From Verrucomicrobia bacterium LW23 (GTDB lineage: Bacteria; Verrucomicrobiota; Verrucomicrobiia; Methylacidiphilales; UBA1321): a stretch of 64,000 nt of DNA. The notes under the pieces are model-generated. The model was given only the letters and a program-made list of their open reading frames with translations, had not been told where the DNA came from and did not search any database. This document shows positions 9,069-19,600 of the stretch, piece after piece (the stretch's first letter is position 1; the number at the start of each line of letters is the position of its first letter). The translations under genes and the position numbers were made by a program. Where the stretch lies: the NCBI GenBank assembly GCA_003054695.1, contig QAZA01000050.1:372001-436000 (forward strand), in the 5' to 3' direction.

Positions 9069-11141
9069 TTACCAAAAGAACGTGAGCCGCAGGTAATCCC
9101 ACACCTTGTGCGTCAGCTGCCACCACAGCGGCTGCGGGGCGCCCTCCAGCACCGCCCAGCCTTTCATGCCGGGGCGCAACTTGCTGGTGTCGGGATTTTC
9201 CTTTGCGGTAAGGCCGGCTTCCGCAACAAACACGTGGTCGCCCTCGCGAACGTCCGACTGCGGCTTGATTTTATGCACCGTGGAGCGCCAGCTGTCGCCG
9301 GGGAAGGCATCCAGACGCGCCGTCAGCGGGATGGGCTTGTCCGCCACGTACGGCAGGTCGCCATCGGGGATGTCCAGCTCCAGCACCAGGCGGTCCAGCG
9401 GGGCCACCTCAAAAAGCACGTCGCCCTTTTTGACGGGGATGCCCTCGGCGCGCTTCAGGTCGCCGGTCAGCACCACACCGGCGATCGGGGAGATGAGCTC
9501 CAGCTGGGCGATCATGTGGCGCGTCGTCTCCAGCTCCACGGCGTACTGCTCGGCTTCCAGCCCGGCCATTTTGACGGTGGCCTGGGGCGCCTCGCGGTCG
9601 GCCAGATTCTTGTCGCGCTGCGTCAGCGCACGGTCGCGCTGGGCGATGCTTTGCGCCTCCTTCCAGCGCAGCTCCTTGTCGTCCATCACGGCCAGCACGT
9701 CGCCGGATTTTACGAGATCGCCCGGCTCCACCTTCGCCTCCTTAAGCCGGCCCTCAAATGGAGCGGCGACGACGCGTTTCAGCTCCGGCTGCACGCGGCA
9801 GGTTACCCACATGTAGTGGGGGAAAGGCATGGAAAGTAGCACGCCCGCGCCGATCAGCAGGGCAATCAGCGCCACCTGCCAAAGGCGGCCCATGGCGTCC
9901 CAGGCGCGGCCGATCCATCGGATCGGCGCGATCGGGTCGGCCTTCTTCAGCAGGATAATCTGGCTTTCCAGATGCGGCCGCGCGGCGGTAAGGAACTGCC
10001 TGGTGTTGTCGCTAAACGCTTTAGGCTTGTCCCAGCTCAGCACCACCACGGCCAGCGGCTCGCCTTCGTCGGGGTCCGCACCGTCGCGGGCGCCATCGGC
10101 AGGCGCATCCGCAAAGGGCTCGTACGGGCGGACGTAGAGGGGCAGGCTCACAACCGTCGCCCAGTCCAGCGCACGCAAAATCTCCTGGTGAGCGACGACG
10201 CTCAGCCCGTCCGTATCCACGTTATCCACCGCGCCGGCGTGGCGCACCACCATCTCCCCGCGGCTCAGGGACTCCCGCATCGCCCCCTGCAGCAGGCTGG
10301 CGCTGAAGCCCAGGCGATCGAAATTGCCGGAGCCCGACACCGCGCGCACCGCCACTTTGCGGCGCGAGCGCGCCATGCCGATCGACACCAGCGCGCAGCC
10401 CAGATGCGTGCGCAGCCGGTCCGCCAGCACGCGCAGCGCCAGGTCCAGCCCGTCGGCGCGCGCCGCCAGGGAGCCCAGCTCCACCAGCGCGGCGGCCTGT
10501 TTCAGCGCCGTGTCGCCCGTCGCTTTGGCGGGGCCCGCATCGGCCAGGATGGAGTGCACATAGCCGGTGCTCGTCTGCAGAATAATCAGGAACGACTCCA
10601 GCTGGCTGGGCCGGGCGGCCTCCAGCAGCAGGCAGATAAAGTAGGGCGGCTGTCCGTCGCCGCGTGTTACCGGCGAGGCCACCAGGTAATGCCCGGGCAT
10701 CGACTTCATCTCGCGCACCGCCGCAAGCGGCTCCCCCACAACGGGTTGCGACACAGCAGACGTGCCAGCGCCGTCGCCGGAAAGCGACACTACCGGAACG
10801 GGCGCCGCGGGAGCGAGGTGCTTCACCATCTCCGCCACAGAGCCGGACGGCGGCGGCGCGGCATCCTTCCAGACGCGGCCGATCAGCCGCACATCCTCGG
10901 GCGCGGACGGATTGATGATGAAAGAGGAATGCGCGTTGGTCAGCTCCGTCAGAAAAATGAGAAGCTCGCGCAGCCGCACCATCACGTCCGCACGCATCCG
11001 GGCAATGCGCACCATCCGCGCCTCAATGCGCAGGATGTGGATGCCCTCCGCCTCCGCAACGCCGGGTGCGCCCGCCGGGGCGGGGCCGGGCCTGGCGGTG
11101 GGGGCGGGAGCCGGAGAACCGCCGTGCGTGTTAGGTGTCAT
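9069..11141 (-). CDS. GAF domain fused to HlyD-type membrane adaptor
   Basis: 690 residues. A Pro/Ala-rich start and a helical segment (33-70) precede a region resembling a GAF sensor domain (about 220-395, with a cytoplasmic character). One membrane helix follows at about 421-440 (VALIALLIGAGVLLSMPF), then a biotinyl-lipoyl-like hairpin (VVAAPFEGRLKEAKVEPGDL, 457-476), a coiled coil and a beta-barrel segment typical of HlyD/EmrA-type adaptors. The topology implies a cytoplasmic sensor coupled through the membrane to a periplasmic adaptor. It lies between the DUF3467 gene (75 bp upstream) and the M50-HlyD gene. What the GAF domain binds cannot be said. The fusion is unusual for adaptors, which normally have only a short cytoplasmic tail. 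Confidence 0.8.
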   Translation of the reverse strand: MTPNTHGGSPAPAPTARPGPAPAGAPGVAEAEGIHILRIEARMVRIARMRADVMVRLRELLIFLTELTNAHSSFIINPSAPEDVRLIGRVWKDAAPPPSGSVAEMVKHLAPAAPVPVVSLSGDGAGTSAVSQPVVGEPLAAVREMKSMPGHYLVASPVTRGDGQPPYFICLLLEAARPSQLESFLIILQTSTGYVHSILADAGPAKATGDTALKQAAALVELGSLAARADGLDLALRVLADRLRTHLGCALVSIGMARSRRKVAVRAVSGSGNFDRLGFSASLLQGAMRESLSRGEMVVRHAGAVDNVDTDGLSVVAHQEILRALDWATVVSLPLYVRPYEPFADAPADGARDGADPDEGEPLAVVVLSWDKPKAFSDNTRQFLTAARPHLESQIILLKKADPIAPIRWIGRAWDAMGRLWQVALIALLIGAGVLLSMPFPHYMWVTCRVQPELKRVVAAPFEGRLKEAKVEPGDLVKSGDVLAVMDDKELRWKEAQSIAQRDRALTQRDKNLADREAPQATVKMAGLEAEQYAVELETTRHMIAQLELISPIAGVVLTGDLKRAEGIPVKKGDVLFEVAPLDRLVLELDIPDGDLPYVADKPIPLTARLDAFPGDSWRSTVHKIKPQSDVREGDHVFVAEAGLTAKENPDTSKLRPGMKGWAVLEGAPQPLWWQLTHKVWDYLRLTFFW

Positions 11142-11215
11142 CGGTGGCAGCTCCGGCTCATAAGGTTACGCAGGGAATCGGCGACCGCCGGATCAGGCCA
11201 GCCGCGGGGGGGACG

Positions 11216-11536
11216 TTACAGGCGGGGCAGCGAGGCACCCGACTGAGGCGGAGCGGACGGGCGGGCCGAGGCGGTTACGGTCGTGCGGCCCAGCGATTGC
11301 TCCAGCGCCTGCAAAAAGCGGCGCGCCGCCGAGGGCGACATGGCAATGCGGGTATGCACGCTCAGCACGGCCTCCTGGCCGTTGGGATCGCGCAGCACGC
11401 CCGAGGAGAAATCGAGGAACACTTCCTCCGCGGAGGCATTGATGATCACCTGGCTCGCATACTTGGCGGACAGGTCGTCGTACTTCACTCTTAGCTGCAC
11501 CTGACCGGCGCCGCCTTTGCTGTTTCCATCTTCCAT
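11216..11536 (-). CDS. DUF3467 family protein
   Basis: 106 residues from the ATG at 11536. The pattern QVQLRVKYDDLSAKYASQ, then EEVFLDFSSG and the C-terminal segment TRIAMSPSAARRFLQALEQ matches the small DUF3467 family, whose function is unknown. An upstream in-frame start at 11590 would add 18 residues not typical of the family. The tail is Ala/Pro/Ser-rich. It sits between the SecA-like and GAF-HlyD genes on the same strand, which suggests a soluble part or chaperone of the same machine; this is inference from position only. Confidence 0.75.
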   Translation of the reverse strand: MEDGNSKGGAGQVQLRVKYDDLSAKYASQVIINASAEEVFLDFSSGVLRDPNGQEAVLSVHTRIAMSPSAARRFLQALEQSLGRTTVTASARPSAPPQSGASLPRL

Positions 11537-11617
11537 AGTGGTTGGATGATAGGCCCGCGTGAGCGAGGTATCAAGTGTTAACTCGCACATTGCGAACCAT
11601 TGAGTACATAAACAAAA

Positions 11618-13522
11618 TTAAGTATACGCAAAGTGGCGCTTCAGCTTCAGAAACTGCTCGTCGTGCCGGGCGGTCTGCCGACGCAACGCGCGTTGCGTGG
11701 CTTCCACCTCGCGCTGCACCCGCTGGGCCAGGCGGGCCAGGCCGGGGCTGACTTCGCCGCCCGCGCCGGCGCGGGCGCGGCGGATGGTTTCGCCCTGCTT
11801 CTTGCCATAATTCGCGAACAGGTAATCGTCGGCGGAGAGGAAGAAGCGCGCGGTGCCGGGCTCGCCCTGGCGACCGGCGCGGCCGGCAAGCTGCCGGTCC
11901 AGGCGGGGGGAGTCGTAGCGCTCCTGGCCCAGCACCATCAGGCCGCCAAGCTCCAGCGCCTCCTTCTGCACCTTGATATCCGTGCCGCGGCCGACCATGT
12001 TGGTGACGATGGTGATGCGGCCCAGCTCCCCTGCCCGCGCCACAAGCTCGGCCTCCTGCTCATCCAGCCGGGCGTTGATGACGCACGCATCCACGCCGGC
12101 GGCGCGCAGCAGCTCCGCCAGCTCCTCGCTGCGCTGCACACTGCGGGTGCCCGCCAGGATGGGCTGGCCGGTGGAGTGGCGGGCGCAAATCTCCTGCACG
12201 TAGGCGGCCATCTTTTCGTCCCAGGTGCGGAACACTCTGTCCGGCAAGTACTTGAGGCGCAGCGGGCGGTGGCGTTCCACGTAGTGGATGGAGAGATCGT
12301 AGCACTCGCGCATTTCGCCCGCGCATTCGCGGGCGGTGCCGGTCATCCCGCACAAGTGTGCGTAACGGCGAAAAAACAGCTGCCGCGACATGCTCACCTC
12401 CGACAGCGTCTCCGGCGAGATGCTGGCGCCTTCCTTCGCCTCCACCGCCTGGTGCAGGCCCTCGCGCCACTTGCGGTCCGCAAAGCCGCGGCCGGTGTTC
12501 TCGTCGATGATCTCGACCTTGTCCTTGCGCACCAGGTAGTGGGCGTTCAGCTCAAAGCAGTGGCGAGCGCGCAGGGCCTGCTCCAGGTAAAAGTGCCAGG
12601 CGCGGGTAAGCACCTCCGGGTCGGGCGGGCGGAACTCCGCGGTGTAAACCTTCTTGATGCCGGGCGGCAGCAGGGCTACGAGGCGCCTGGGCACGTCCAG
12701 CTCAAAGTCTATGTCCTTCTCCAGCCGCTCGGCCAGCTTGTCGGCGCAGAGGTAGGCGCTCTCCGACGGATTTTTGGTGCCGGAGGGCGGGCTGATGATC
12801 AGCGGCGTTACGGCCTCGTCGATCAGCACGCTGTCGATTTCGTCCACCACGGCGTGGCGGGCCTGCCGCTGCACGGTGTCCGAGCCCGGGGTGGCGGAGC
12901 CCAGCAGGCGGCCGGCCAGCTCGGCGCCCAGCTCCTGCCTGCGGCCACCCAGCAGCTTTAGCTGGTCGCGCAGGTAGTCGAAGCCGAACTCGTAGCCGGT
13001 GCCGTAGGTGACGTCCGCCTGGTAGGCCAGGCGCTTTTTGTCGTTGTTATCCTTCTCGCGCAGCACGCCGAGGGTAATGCCGAAGAAATCGAGAATGGGC
13101 CGGATAATCTCCGCATCGCGCTCGGCCAGGTAGCGATTGACCGTGGCCACGTGCACGCCGCCGCCCCGCAGGGAGAGGTACGCGGCCGCCAGCCCGGCGA
13201 CAAGCGTTTTGCCCTCGCCGGTGGCCATCTCGGCGATCATCCGCGTGCCCATGCACAGGGCGCCTTCCATCTGCACGTCGTAGGGGCGCATGCCGGTGGT
13301 GCGCCGGGCTGCCTCGCGCAGCATCGCAAAGGCCTGCGTGGTGGCGCGGGCGCCAGGTATGCCGGAGCCGCCGCGCACAGCCTCCGCCCTCAGTCGCGCC
13401 CAGTCCTCTCGAAGCTGCTCGTCGGTGCGCGCCCGCACGGCCGCCTCCTCCCGGGCAATGGCAGAGCACAGCCCTCGCAGGCGCGAGGCGTTGGTGAAGG
13501 GAAGGTACCGGGCTAACTTCAT
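11618..13522 (-). CDS. Truncated SecA-like ATPase (second SecA)
   Basis: 634 residues, against about 850-900 for housekeeping SecA. Walker A is MATGEGKT (99-106), Walker B VVDEIDSVLIDEA (225-237), followed by a short preprotein-binding region (about 245-380), CGMTGTARE (391-399) and a complete second motor half with NMVGRGTDI (508-516) and RQLAGRAGRQG (543-553). The protein ends just after the start of the long scaffold helix (LAQRVQREVEA to the stop), so the helical wing, the two-helix finger and the zinc-binding C-terminal linker are missing. The start at 13522 fits the SecA N-terminus; 13597 would add a Pro/Arg-rich lead. It directly follows the giant DUF11 gene (about 80 bp) and is the only energy-coupling protein in the block. 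Confidence 0.9.
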   Translation of the reverse strand: MKLARYLPFTNASRLRGLCSAIAREEAAVRARTDEQLREDWARLRAEAVRGGSGIPGARATTQAFAMLREAARRTTGMRPYDVQMEGALCMGTRMIAEMATGEGKTLVAGLAAAYLSLRGGGVHVATVNRYLAERDAEIIRPILDFFGITLGVLREKDNNDKKRLAYQADVTYGTGYEFGFDYLRDQLKLLGGRRQELGAELAGRLLGSATPGSDTVQRQARHAVVDEIDSVLIDEAVTPLIISPPSGTKNPSESAYLCADKLAERLEKDIDFELDVPRRLVALLPPGIKKVYTAEFRPPDPEVLTRAWHFYLEQALRARHCFELNAHYLVRKDKVEIIDENTGRGFADRKWREGLHQAVEAKEGASISPETLSEVSMSRQLFFRRYAHLCGMTGTARECAGEMRECYDLSIHYVERHRPLRLKYLPDRVFRTWDEKMAAYVQEICARHSTGQPILAGTRSVQRSEELAELLRAAGVDACVINARLDEQEAELVARAGELGRITIVTNMVGRGTDIKVQKEALELGGLMVLGQERYDSPRLDRQLAGRAGRQGEPGTARFFLSADDYLFANYGKKQGETIRRARAGAGGEVSPGLARLAQRVQREVEATQRALRRQTARHDEQFLKLKRHFAYT

Positions 13523-13603
13523 GCGCAACAAGCATATCCGCAAACGCGGGGGGGGAGGGAAATCCGGAGTCCACTCCCCTGCCCGCGCCCAGGGCATCCC
13601 GCC

Positions 13604-16600
13604 TTAGCTGGAGGGCGTGCCCTGGGCGCTGAGGAACTCGTACCGGTACTTCTCGCCGCCTACCTGCACGGGGTTGCGGGTGCCCTGGTAGAGGTTCTCC
13701 AGCACGGTCTGCGGCATCTGCGACATCACTTTGTTGACATCGGGTTGCTGGTAGAAGAAGTGCGAGGAGTTGATGGCGGGGGAGAAGTAGGTGCGCAGGT
13801 TAAAGCCGGAGCGCGAGGCGTCCTCCACCGGCGAGGGCTGCTCGGTAATGACAACCGTTTGCGGGTAGTCGTGGAGGATGGTGCTGGGGAACGTGGCCAG
13901 CCAGTTGCCGCCAGTATCCACGACGACCGTCTGGGTGCCCACCTTGACGCCCATGGCGTTGAAGATCTCGAGAACCAGCGTGGAGCCCGGGTCCGCGGCG
14001 CCGCTATACATGGGCGCGAGGGTGAGCATCGGCGGCTGATACGGCAGGTTGTTCCAGTCCCAGCCCCAACGATCTTCGTCGCCCTGGCCAAAGGGGCGCC
14101 AGGTGGCGAAGTTGCTGAAGCTGTCGTAGGTAAAGGCCGGCAACAGGTCGACTACCGCAGTGGCCGTGTTGTTGTCGGGCGTCGGGTCCGGGCCGCTCAG
14201 CGCCTCGTTGTACGAGGTGGTGGCGGTGTTTTCCAGCTGCGACACAAACGGGTAGAGCAGGTTGACCTGCACGGTAACCGTGATGGTAATCGTGCCGCCG
14301 CCGCCCGCCAGGGTGCCCAGCTCCCAGCTGATGATATCGCCATTAAAGCGGCCGCCCAGCGTGGCGGAGAGGAACGTGACGATGCGCTCGTCCAGGTCGT
14401 CCGTCAGCACCACGTCGGAGGCATCCTGGTTGCCGGGGTTAACGATGGTGATGGTGTAGGTGACGACATCGCGCGGGCCGGCCTCCACCACGTTGGCCAC
14501 CTTGGTAATCTGCAGGCCCGGCAGCGCGTCGACGATGTCGGTGTCGGACGCCGTGTTGTTCTCGGGCGTGCGATCGACGATGCTGTGCGTGACGGTAACC
14601 GTGTTGGTCATCGACTCGAAGCCGGCCGATACCACGCTGTCCAGCAGCGTTACAACCTGGATCGTTACCGTCTCGCCGGCACGGATGTTGGCCAGCGGGA
14701 TGACAAAGCCGTTGCTGGTTAGCGTGGGATTGACAAGCACGCCATTGACGAGCACGGAGCCCAGCGTCAGGTGTTGCGGCAGGATGTCCGTAAGGCGCAC
14801 GCCCGTGGCGGTATCGGTGCCAAAGTTGGTGACGCGGATCATGTAGGTGACCGACTGGCCGGGCACCACGGTGGTCAGCCCGTCGTCCTTGGTAATGCGC
14901 AGGTCGGCGCCGCGCACGGGGGTCAGCACGGTGTCGGAGTTGTTGGTAAACACCACCTCGGGCGGGTTGCCGCCGGGGCCGTGGAACGAGTCGTCCGTTA
15001 CCGTAACGGTGTTGGTGAGGTAGCCGGACGCCGTCGAGTTATTGGGCAGGTAGGCCTGCACCGTAAAGGTGTAGGTATCCAGGTTATTGCCCAGGAAGGT
15101 GCCGGGCATCACCCACGTAATCTCCCAGTTCCCCGTAACGGAGTTGAAGGCGAGCGTGCCGCCGTCCGTATCCACCACCACCAGGCCGGGCGGCAGCACG
15201 TCCACCACGGTCAGGCCGTCCACGGAGCGGTTGCCGATGTTGGTGACGGTGATCGTATAGGTGAAGATTTCGTTGAGCTCGATGAGCGTTGTATCGACCG
15301 TCTTGGTGACGACCAGATCGGGGATCGTCGGCAGGGTGATCGTCACCTGATCCACGTTGTCGTTCACATCCACCGGGCCGGTGGGCGAGCCGCCGGGCGT
15401 GGCGGGGTTGGACGGGCCGGGCGTCGGGTCGGTGTCGACCGGATGCAAGGGGTCGCCCGTGGTGAACTCCGTGGGAACCCATACGTAGTTGGTAAAGTCG
15501 TTAACGTAAGGCGGCAGCGGTGTGAGCGCCTGGAAGTTAAGCGTAAACTGCTGAGTGCCGCCGCTGCCCGCCAGCGCGCTAAGCGCAAAGCTGTAGGTGG
15601 TGCCGGAGATGACGGGAGTGACGATGATGGGCGCGCCCGTGGTATCGAAACCGCTGATGTAGTCGGCAACGAAGAGCACCTGGGACAGGTCGTCCACCAT
15701 GTAGTAGCCGGTGCCCAGATCCTGGTTGCCCACGTTGGTGACGGTGATGACGTAGGTGAAGAAATCACCCGCGTTGACGTCCGTGAGCGGATTGCCGAGC
15801 GAATCGACCGCCACCTTGGTGACCGCGAGGTCCGGCGTGGCGTCGACAAAGTCGGTGTCCGAGGCCGTGTTGTTGTTGACCTCGACATGGTAGTCGGGAT
15901 CCCCGGGCGTGCCGTGAGTGTCGCCGTTGGTGACGTCCTCGGCGATCTGGTCGAACGTGACCGAGGCGGTGTTGGTGATGAACTCGACGCCGTGATCCAC
16001 CACCGCGTCCACCTGCACGGTGATGATAAACTCCACCCACTCGCCCGCATTCAGGCTGTTGATGGGGGCGAGAGACGGATTGGCGTAGCTGAGCGTAAAG
16101 GAGCTTGGCGTTGTGCCGGATTCCGGAACCTGCCCAACGGAGCCTACGGGAACGATGCCAGAGCCGCTGAAGCCTCCCGACGAGTCGTACTTGTTAAAGC
16201 TGATGCTTACCAGCGTGCCGGCGTTGAGCGGCAGGGTATCGGACACGACAAGGCCCGTTGCCGTGGATGTGCCAATATTCCGGACGACCACCACATAGGT
16301 TATCGTCTGGCCGGGCACCACCTGCGTCAGGCTGTCGTCCTTGGTGATGGAGAGGTCCGCGCCGACGACCGTGATGGTGGAGGAGGCGTTATCCGCATAG
16401 GTGTTAACGCCGCCGGAGCCGTCGCGCTCGCCCGTCGTCCCGCCCGTAGTGCCGGGGGCCTGGATGGGGGCGGAGTTGTCGATAGACGTCCAGGTGATGC
16501 TGGGCGTGTAGGTAAACTGGTCCGTGTTGTTGTCCGGGATGGCGTCAAGCGGGTCGTCCGTGCCGTAGGTGCCACCGATGTAGTACGGGTTGTCGGTCAT

Positions 16601-19600
16601 CTGCACTTCAACGCGGAAGGTAACCGTGCCGCCCTCCGCGATATCCACAACGCCGCCCAGGCCGCCCGGGCCGTAGGAGATCGCAGAGTCGACATCCGTG
16701 CCGATGCCCGTCAGCAGCGTATAGACGCCGGGGTTGCCGATCGGATCGGGCTCCAGGAAGCCGAGGAAGGTGACGCCGGGTGGCAGAAGGCCGGCCAGGG
16801 AGACATCGTACGCGTTGCTGAACAGAGCGCCGGAGGCGGCGGTCAGCGTGATGTCGTAGTAGAATGTATCGCCCAGATTCAGCGAAGTCGTGCTGGGCGT
16901 GATGGTGATGTTAACCGAGGGCTCGACCACCGTGAGGGTGACCGGCGTGGCCGTGTCGCTCTCGCCCGGCTCGCCGACGATAAAGTCGCCGTCCAGGTCC
17001 GCATCTACCGAGACCGTGTTGGTGAGCGTGGTGCCCGCTGTGTTGGTGCCCACGTTCTCCACCAGCGCCGTGTAGCGCACGGAGAAGATGCCGGTGCCCA
17101 GGCCGCCGCCGGCCGGTACGGTAACGGAGTGGAAGTTGAACTGGAACTGACCGGCGCCGGGGCCGAAGGTGATGTCGCGGATGTCGATAATCTGGCCATT
17201 GGCATACGTAATGCCGCTGACGCCGACGGCTGTTACGCCCGCCGCGGACTCGAAGAAGATACCAGCATAACCCGTGTAGGACTGGGCTGTAGAGCTGGTG
17301 GCCGCAGTGGTGGCGCCTGGAACCAGAGACATGCCGGTGGGCAGGCTCTCGTGGATAAGCACGCCTGCGTCCGTGGCCGCATTGCCGCGGGTTGTGCCCT
17401 GTTGCAGCTCCACCGCCACGCGGTAGGTCGCCGTCTCGCCTATGACAACGTTGGTGCCGCCGGTGGACTCCACCGCGTTGGCGCCGTTGTCCTTCTGGCT
17501 CGTGTCGACCAGCGACTTGGTGACGTTGAGGCTGGAGGTGGTCGTCACCCCGGCGTCGTCTTCCACGGGGTCTGTGGTGCGCTCGAAGGCGCTGGTACCG
17601 GGCAGCGTGGTAGTCACCGCGCTGGCTGTGTTGGTGATCCCTGTGGTGCCCGGAGGCAGAGTGTTAAGGAGGTTTACCGTGAACGTCAGAGTTACCACCT
17701 CGTTCACCGCAATTCCGCCGGAGTGAGAGAGCGTTACGGTATTGCCAACCAGGTTAAAGGACCACCCCAGCGGCAGCGCACCGGCGGCGGCCGTCAGCAC
17801 GTCGAAGTAGCTGGCGTCCAGAAGGTCGGTCACGACGGTATCGTAGCCGGTTGACGTGCCCGTGTTGGTCAGCTGAATCTGGAACGTTACTGTATCGCCC
17901 GCATCGGCCGTCGCGGGGCTGATGGTCGTCTTCTCGATCTCCAGCACCGGCTCTACCACGGTGGCCGGGACAGGCGTGCCCGGCGTACCGGAGGGGCCGC
18001 CCTTGCCGTCGTTGTAGGCGATGGAGTTTTGAAGCTCGGTCTGGCCGCCCGGCAGGCCGCTGTTGGCGGGCACATCAAGTACGCGTGCCTGGAACTCGAT
18101 GGCAAACGTGTTTTGCGCTGTGCCAAGGCCGGCGCCAGCGCCGGAGGTGGCAATGATGGAGTTGAAGTTAATCGTGAGGATGCCGCCCGAGAAGGAGACA
18201 AAGGCGGTGCCAATCGTGCCGTTAAAGCCCAGCGGAAGGACGGACGCCGAGCCGGAGACGTAAGTAAGGCCGGCGGGCAGCAGATCCTGGATGATGAGAT
18301 CGGGCGTCTCGCCATCCGGCACGGTAACGGTAATGCGATAGGTGATCGTCTCGCCAATCGTCGCGACCGGCGTCGGATCGGCAGCGCCGTCGCCGTCGTT
18401 GTCGGCGATGCCCGTCGCGACGATCGTTTTCTCGGCGGAGAGACCGTCAGTCGTAAAGCTTACGGAGTCGGTCGCGCCGTAGTCGTTGAGACCGCCCGGG
18501 AACTGGCTGCCGTTGCGCTCCAGGATGCCCGTCGTGTCATCGCCGTCCACGCCGGCGGGCAGCGAGCTCCAGTAGACCGTGGCCGCGTTGGTGATCGTGG
18601 TTTCGACATCCACCGACCCGTTAATGATGGCCGAGATGGTGATCGTCAGCGTATCGTTAAACGCCAGGTTAAGCCCGGGCGTGTTGATGCTAAGCGTGCC
18701 GGTGACGTTGTTGTAGGTGAAGAAGCCCGCAACATTGCCCAGCAGCGCCGTTGTCGCCGTAAAGGTAACGCTGCCATAGGAGAAGTCCGACTGCAGGACA
18801 TCCGAGAAGGCCAGGTCGTAGGCCGTCTGGTCGCTCGTGTTATCGATGACAATGGTGTACGTTACGGTGTCGCCGCCGTCATTGCCCGCGGTCGTCAGCT
18901 GCTTGTCCAGCGTCAGCGTCGGCTCGGCTACAACCGGCACAGGCGTGTTGGCGTCCACCGTATCCGGAACCGTTCCGAGGCTGCTGTCGTTGCGCGTGTA
19001 GGTGAGTTGCGCGGAGGGATGCAACTGCGTGTTTTCCTGGTTACCCGCCACATTGTCCACGCGGCCTTCCACACGGATCACAAATGCGTTGTTGAGCGTG
19101 CCGGCGGAGGTGGGCACGGTGATGTCGCCCAGCGTAAAGGTGTAGGTCTGGCCAGTGGGATCGGCCCCCAGATCCTGCGTGATGATGAACGACGGGATGA
19201 TGCCTGTGCCGATTGCATTACTGCCGGTAAGCAGAGCGGACAGGCCGGACGAGACCAGAAGGTCCGCGTCGAGGTACGTCATGCCCGGCGGCAGGGTAAA
19301 GCTCACCACCACGTCCTGCGTTGTGCCTTCCGGCACGGTCACCAGGATGTCAAAAAACGCGTGCTCGCCAATCACCGTATCCGCGCCGGTGCTGCTGCCC
19401 AGCGACGTGTCGTCGTTGGTCAGCGTGCCGTCTTTCCACAACAGGTCGATGGTCGGAGCGCCAATGTGCAGCGTCTCGGTGTCGGAAGTCGTGTAGTCGT
19501 TCACGCCGCCGTCGCCCGTGCGCTCGCCAGTGGCGGTGCCGGGGGCCGTGGGGGTGCTGGTGACGGGCGTGGGAGTTGTGCCGGTACCAGTGGTGGTATT

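Noticed and set aside
14771-17854. A 1,027-residue open frame on the plus strand, opposite the giant gene
   Set aside because: It is antisense to the clearly repetitive DUF11 coding sequence, has Arg/Val/Gly/His-rich composition without domains, and results from the GC bias of the true gene's codons.
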